From positions 1 to 9,679 of the forward strand of contig CAYRIF010000139.1 of NCBI GenBank assembly GCA_964424205.1: a stretch of DNA of 9,679 nucleotides, written 5' to 3'. Positions within the stretch are counted from its first letter, which is position 1, and every line of letters begins with the position of its first letter. This document shows, piece after piece, positions 6,875-9,679 of the stretch. The position numbers and the translations under genes were made by a program. Source of the DNA: CAYRIF01 sp964424205. GTDB lineage: Bacteria > Bacteroidota > Bacteroidia > Cytophagales > Cyclobacteriaceae. The notes under the pieces were generated by a model that did no database searches, was not told the origin of the DNA, and was given only the letters and a program-made list of their open reading frames with translations.

Positions 6875-7776
6875 TTATTTTTAATTGCTTCCATTAATTT
6901 CCTTCCGCCATTATCTAAAATTTCTTTGGCACAGCGTTTTCCAAAATTTTCTCTTTCATTTATTGAAATTGATTTAGAAATTTCAATTTTTTGACTTCCA
7001 TCTAAAGAAAGTAATGCGCCAGTAAATGTAATCATATCATCCTTGATTAGCGCTAAACCACCTATGGGTGCAGAACAGCCACCCTCTAGCGTTCTTAAAA
7101 AATCACGTTCAATAGCGGTGCAAATTTCAGTAGGGTTATGATTCAATTTGTCTAGTATATTTTTATGACCTACTTCTTTTTCTAAAGTAACAATAACGAT
7201 TGCTCCTTGTGCTGGTGCTGGAATCATCCAATCTAGGTTCATGTAATTTTTTGGTAAAAGGTTAATTCGTTCCAAGCCAGCTTTTGCAAAAATTGCACCA
7301 CTCCAATTGCTATGTCGTAACTTTTTTAACCTGGTATTTACATTTCCTCTTAAATTTTCTATTTTGTGGTGTGGGTATTTATGCAACCATTGTGCTTTAC
7401 GCCGTAAACTTCCTGTTGCGATGAAGGCTTCTTTCTCTAAAGACGCACTGCCAGTATGGACTAATACATCGCTACTATCACCCCGCTCTAAAACTGCTCC
7501 TTGAACGATTCCATCTGGCAATATGGTAGGTACATCTTTCATGGAATGAACAGCCATATCAATTGTGTCATTGAGCAATGCCAAATCTAATGTTTTAGTA
7601 AATATACCCACAGTGTTTAATTTGTGCAGCGGCTCATCCATGATCAAATCCCCCGCTGATTTTATTTTGACTAACTCAGAAGAATAGCCATAATATTTTA
7701 GCTTTTTCTGCACGTGCTGAGCTTGCCAAAGTGCTAATTTACTGTCACGAGTTCCAATACGGAGGTGTTTACTCAT
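6868..7776 (-). CDS. hemC: Porphobilinogen deaminase (hydroxymethylbilane synthase)
   Basis: This cytoplasmic enzyme joins four porphobilinogen molecules into hydroxymethylbilane, the precursor of heme and siroheme. The 302 residues match the usual length of about 300-315. The N-terminal LRIGTRDSKLALWQAQHVQ (5-23), the catalytic D81 in HSMKDVPT, the substrate-binding ATGSLRRKAQW (120-130), LRGNVNTRL (142-150) and PAPAQGA (187-192) are all present. C234 in LEGGCSAPIGG is the expected attachment site of the dipyrromethane cofactor. The gene looks intact. Its ATG lies inside the end of hemA, with an 8-bp overlap, indicating translational coupling. Downstream, where hemD would be expected, only a short remnant is found before the siroheme synthase gene. 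Confidence 0.97.
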   Translation of the reverse strand: MSKHLRIGTRDSKLALWQAQHVQKKLKYYGYSSELVKIKSAGDLIMDEPLHKLNTVGIFTKTLDLALLNDTIDMAVHSMKDVPTILPDGIVQGAVLERGDSSDVLVHTGSASLEKEAFIATGSLRRKAQWLHKYPHHKIENLRGNVNTRLKKLRHSNWSGAIFAKAGLERINLLPKNYMNLDWMIPAPAQGAIVIVTLEKEVGHKNILDKLNHNPTEICTAIERDFLRTLEGGCSAPIGGLALIKDDMITFTGALLSLDGSQKIEISKSISINERENFGKRCAKEILDNGGRKLMEAIKNKK

Positions 7777-9031
7777 GTAGCATTTTGTCTAAGTGATAAA
7801 AACTTAAAATGGAGTCTGCACTTTTGTTTTTTTGTACATGAGTACGTTTTAAATAGGTAGCAAAATGACTTGTTATTTGTTTAATAATTTTATCAGACAT
7901 GACTGTTGTCCCCTCCTCATTAAAATCAAGATTGATTTCTTTGTGCATCTTAATTTGCTCAAATCGGATTTGTTCTAACTTACGCTTTAAAGTTTTAATA
8001 AGCGGAACATGCTTGCGTGTCTCCAACCACATCATGAATTCATCGCTAACCTGCTCTATGATAAGCTCTGCCTTGGGCACTTCCCTTTTTCTTATTGCGA
8101 TGGTTTTGTCTGTAATTTGCGACAGGTAATCCAAATCACATACACGGACATTTTGCAAATATGATACATCTTCCGACACATTTTTCGGCACTGATAAATC
8201 CAAAATTAATAATGGGTTATCTGTAGAAATCATACTTTTTGAAATCGTTGGTCTTTCTGCACCTGTTGCCACAATTAATATGTCAGACTTATTAATTTCA
8301 GCCTGTAGTTCTATATAACTCTTGGTGTGTATTTTAAATTTTTTTGATATTTTCTCTGCTTTAATATTACTGCGATTGATTAGCGTAATGGAACTGCTTT
8401 TAGTTTGTTTTACTAAATTTTCACAAATATTTCCGCCTATTTTTCCTGCCCCAAAAAGTAGAATGTTCTTAGTTGCAATATGATGAACATTATTGATAAT
8501 GTATTGGACGGAGGCGTAAGCCACAGATGTAGCCCCAGAAGAAAGCCTAGTTTCATTCTTAATTCTTTTACTCGCTAGAATAACGGCATTGATAAGACGT
8601 TCAAAAAATGTATTGCTTAGGTTATGTTTTTTACCCAACCTAAAACTTTTTTTAATTTGTCCAATTATTTCAAAATCACCCAATACCTGACTATTCAAAC
8701 CAGCACCAACTCTAAATAAATGATTTATAGCATTCTGATTTTTATGTATATAACATACCTCCTGAAATTCTTTAATATCTCCTTCGGTATGATTGCATAA
8801 TAATCTTATAAGCTGAACTGCATGTTGTACAAAACCATAAACCTCAGTTCTATTGCATGTCGATATAATGAAAATCTCACCCATATTCTTCATCCTAGCG
8901 GCTTCTAAATAGAGTTCTTCTTGTACTTTTACAGACAAACTATATTTCCCCCTCATTTTCGCATTGGATTTCTCATGGTTTAATCCAATGCAAAATAAAA
9001 AATTACACGCATGAACATTGGGATATTTCAT
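7769..9031 (-). CDS. hemA: Glutamyl-tRNA reductase
   Basis: HemA uses NADPH to reduce glutamyl-tRNA to glutamate-1-semialdehyde, the first committed step of C5-pathway tetrapyrrole synthesis. The 420 residues are the usual size. The catalytic cysteine is C59 in IISTCNRTEVYGF. The substrate/NADPH-domain link is seen in FRVGAGLNSQVLGDFEIIGQ (about 107-126), the Rossmann motif LLFGAGKIGGN at about 191-201, and ATGAERPTI and DLSVPKNV further on. A C-terminal helical dimerisation domain follows (about 310-420). The N-terminus CIGLNHEKSNAKMRGKYSLS corresponds to the usual NHKTA...R region but has NHEKSNA in place of the common NHKTAP; similar variants occur in Flavobacteriia. ATG at 9031 follows a Bacteroidetes-type promoter. 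It is first of a minus-strand set hemA-hemC-(hemD remnant)-siroheme synthase. Whether this is the only hemA of the genome or a second copy for siroheme cannot be told from the window. Confidence 0.96.
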   Translation of the reverse strand: MKYPNVHACNFLFCIGLNHEKSNAKMRGKYSLSVKVQEELYLEAARMKNMGEIFIISTCNRTEVYGFVQHAVQLIRLLCNHTEGDIKEFQEVCYIHKNQNAINHLFRVGAGLNSQVLGDFEIIGQIKKSFRLGKKHNLSNTFFERLINAVILASKRIKNETRLSSGATSVAYASVQYIINNVHHIATKNILLFGAGKIGGNICENLVKQTKSSSITLINRSNIKAEKISKKFKIHTKSYIELQAEINKSDILIVATGAERPTISKSMISTDNPLLILDLSVPKNVSEDVSYLQNVRVCDLDYLSQITDKTIAIRKREVPKAELIIEQVSDEFMMWLETRKHVPLIKTLKRKLEQIRFEQIKMHKEINLDFNEEGTTVMSDKIIKQITSHFATYLKRTHVQKNKSADSILSFYHLDKMLHE

Positions 9032-9059
9032 AGGTATTAAAATAAAAATTTACAAACAA

Positions 9060-9090
9060 CAAAGATATTATTAGTAATAGGAAAGTCAAT
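9060..9090 (-). promoter_or_regulatory. Bacteroidetes-type promoter of hemA
   Basis: On the minus strand, ATTG (plus-strand 9090-9087) is separated by 19 bp from TATCTTTG (9067-9060). The second element matches the -7 consensus TAnnTTTG of the Bacteroidetes primary sigma factor exactly, and the first matches three of four bases of the -33 TTTG. Transcription would begin about 20-25 bp upstream of the hemA ATG. It is the best-matching promoter I found in the window. Confidence 0.6.
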
Positions 9091-9099
9091 GTTAAAATG

Positions 9100-9134
9100 C
9101 TTTTAATAGGAATAAAAATCATTCCCATTAAAAG
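9100..9134. repeat. 14-bp inverted repeat upstream of the hemA promoter
   Basis: Arms CTTTTAATAGGAAT (9100-9113) and ATTCCCATTAAAAG (9121-9134) are complementary over 14 bp apart from one position, which is a G-U pair in the minus-strand RNA, around a 7-bp centre. It lies 9 bp upstream of the -33 element of the hemA promoter. There is no good T run on either side, so an operator is more likely than a terminator. Which regulator would bind it is unknown. Confidence 0.55.
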
Positions 9135-9194
9135 AAGAAACCATTTCTCTAAAACAATTGTTATAAACTCAAAAATAATGTGATTAATTTTTCT

Positions 9195-9238
9195 AACGAA
9201 TATTATATTTGTGAAAAAATATAGTATTCGTTTTTTTT
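9195..9238 (+). terminator. Strong hairpin with T tract (terminator or leader attenuator)
   Basis: Arms AACGAATATTATATTT (9195-9210) and AAATATAGTATTCGTT (9217-9232) pair over all 16 positions in + strand RNA, with one G-U pair, around the loop GTGAAA. Eight T in a row (9231-9238) follow and end just before GCC. This is the form of a rho-independent terminator, although the stem is AT-rich. No + strand gene lies directly upstream, since the hemA operon runs the other way. It sits 29 bp before the ATG of the secreted protein gene, so it may attenuate that gene's leader, stop a transcript running antisense to it from the intergenic region, or be a scar of a lost gene. Confidence 0.5.
9204..9211 (+). 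promoter_or_regulatory. Possible -7 element for the secreted protein gene
   Basis: TATATTTG matches the Bacteroidetes TAnnTTTG -7 consensus exactly and would start transcription about 50 bp before the ATG at 9268. No clear TTTG lies 19-21 bp upstream. The element lies inside the left arm and loop edge of the hairpin at 9195-9232, so the hairpin could be transcribed in full only if the real promoter is further upstream. Confidence 0.3.
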
Positions 9239-9267
9239 GCCTTATTATTAATCTGTGTAAGATACGT

Positions 9268-9679
9268 ATGAAAATAAAACAACTCGCGTACATGACCGCC
9301 ATTTTGTTCCTGGGACTTCAAAATGTTGTTGCCCAGGAGACAATTATAAAAGGTAAAATTATTGATGCCGAAACAGGAGATCCAATACCCTTTGTAAATG
9401 TGATTTTTCAAGGAACGCAGACCGGAATTACGACTGATTTTGAAGGGTATTACAGCATCAAATCTAATAACCCTACAGACTCTGTCTCCGCATCCTATGT
9501 AGGGTATGTATCCAAGGCTAAAGCAATTAAAAAAGGCATTACTCAGCATATCAACTTTCAGCTGTCCTCAGATTTACTAACCTTACAAGAGGTAGTATTT
9601 GTTGCTGGAGAAGATCCCGCAATGGAAATAATGCGAAGGGTAGTGAAAGCCAAAAAAAAGAACGACAAACGTTCATTGT
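9268..9679 (+). CDS. Secreted CarboxypepD_reg-like / DUF5686-type outer-membrane protein, N-terminal part
   Basis: This is the start of an exported, probably outer-membrane protein; 137 residues are visible and the frame is open to the window end. Residues 1-22 are a signal peptide (MKIKQ, then the hydrophobic LAYMTAILFLGL, with likely cleavage after VVA before QE). Residues about 26-100 form a carboxypeptidase-regulatory-like beta-sandwich: IIKGKIIDAETGDPIPFVNV, TGITTDFEGYYSI, SVSASYVGYVSKAK and INFQL. Such domains in Bacteroidetes open both TonB-dependent receptors and DUF5686 proteins. The following LQEVVFVAGEDPAMEIMRRV with a lysine-rich KAKKKNDK stretch fits DUF5686 (pattern NPA-x-x-I-x-R-x-V...KKxND) better than a SusC-type plug. 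The substrate or function of this family is not established to my knowledge. The gene is divergent from hemA across 236 bp and has no evident link to nitrate or tetrapyrrole metabolism. Confidence 0.82.
   Translation, partial: MKIKQLAYMTAILFLGLQNVVAQETIIKGKIIDAETGDPIPFVNVIFQGTQTGITTDFEGYYSIKSNNPTDSVSASYVGYVSKAKAIKKGITQHINFQLSSDLLTLQEVVFVAGEDPAMEIMRRVVKAKKKNDKRSL

Noticed and set aside
9153..9162. 10-bp palindrome AACAATTGTT in the divergent intergenic region
   Set aside because: It is short and AT-rich, with no relation to a promoter element; expected by chance.
9097..9183. Small + strand frame of 28 codons (ATG 9097, TGA 9181) directly before the hairpin at 9195, which could be a leader peptide
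   Set aside because: Such short frames are common by chance here. It has no evident ribosome binding site, no run of a regulatory amino acid, and it is built on the 9100-9134 inverted repeat.
9003..9302. Minus-strand frame of 99 codons, hydrophobic, covering the hemA upstream region
   Set aside because: It overlaps the hemA start, its promoter, both inverted repeats and the signal peptide region of the + strand gene. The hydrophobic composition is what AT-rich DNA gives by chance.
9193..9549. Minus-strand frame of 118 codons
   Set aside because: It lies antisense to the clearly coding secreted protein with signal peptide and CarboxypepD_reg domain; it is a shadow frame.
9268..9679. TonB-dependent SusC-type receptor
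   Set aside because: After the CarboxypepD_reg domain the sequence continues with DPAMEIMRRV and a lysine-rich stretch instead of a plug-domain start, which fits DUF5686 better.

Overview
The window is AT-rich, with tightly packed genes, few Shine-Dalgarno sequences and at least one good Bacteroidetes-type promoter (TTG-N19-TAnnTTTG). Its proteins look like those of the Flavobacteriia: a flavobacterial-style HemA, a CarboxypepD_reg/DUF5686 outer-membrane protein and a nitrate reductase fused to its own flavin module. It most likely comes from a nitrate-assimilating member of the Flavobacteriia. That placement rests on recalled family features, not on a database search.

Left half (1-6138, + strand): an assimilatory nitrate locus. 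It holds the C-terminal end of a NarK-type nitrate/nitrite transporter, a NarL/LuxR-type response regulator, and a 1172-residue nitrate reductase in which the molybdopterin module, a NirB/NasC-like FAD/NAD(P) module and a BFD [2Fe-2S] domain share one chain. Next comes a 474-residue protein made of a nitrite/sulfite-reductase-like fold without recognisable siroheme/[4Fe-4S] cysteines, ending in a rubredoxin domain. A perfect 16-bp palindrome with the NarL/NarP 7-2-7 geometry lies 44 bp upstream of the nitrate reductase gene, and a matching half-site precedes the response regulator gene.

Right half (6144-9031, - strand): tetrapyrrole genes running toward the nitrate locus, in transcription order hemA, hemC, an apparent hemD remnant, and a precorrin-2 dehydrogenase (siroheme synthase). 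HemA and HemC supply the common precursor, and precorrin-2 dehydrogenase diverts it to siroheme, the cofactor of assimilatory nitrite reductase. The two halves therefore plausibly serve one pathway, nitrate to nitrite to ammonium. The siroheme nitrite reductase, the uroporphyrinogen-III methyltransferase and an intact hemD are not in the window. The start-less, roughly 36-codon hemD-like stub after hemC suggests that an ancestral hemA-hemC-hemD operon was cut or partly duplicated here.

Right edge (9032-9679): a 236-bp divergent intergenic region between hemA and a secreted CarboxypepD_reg/DUF5686-type protein gene that runs off the end. It contains a good hemA promoter, a 14-bp inverted repeat just upstream of it, and a 16-bp stem followed by eight T that looks like an intrinsic terminator or attenuator with no obvious upstream gene to terminate. 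No tRNA, rRNA, CRISPR array, insertion sequence or prophage gene was seen.
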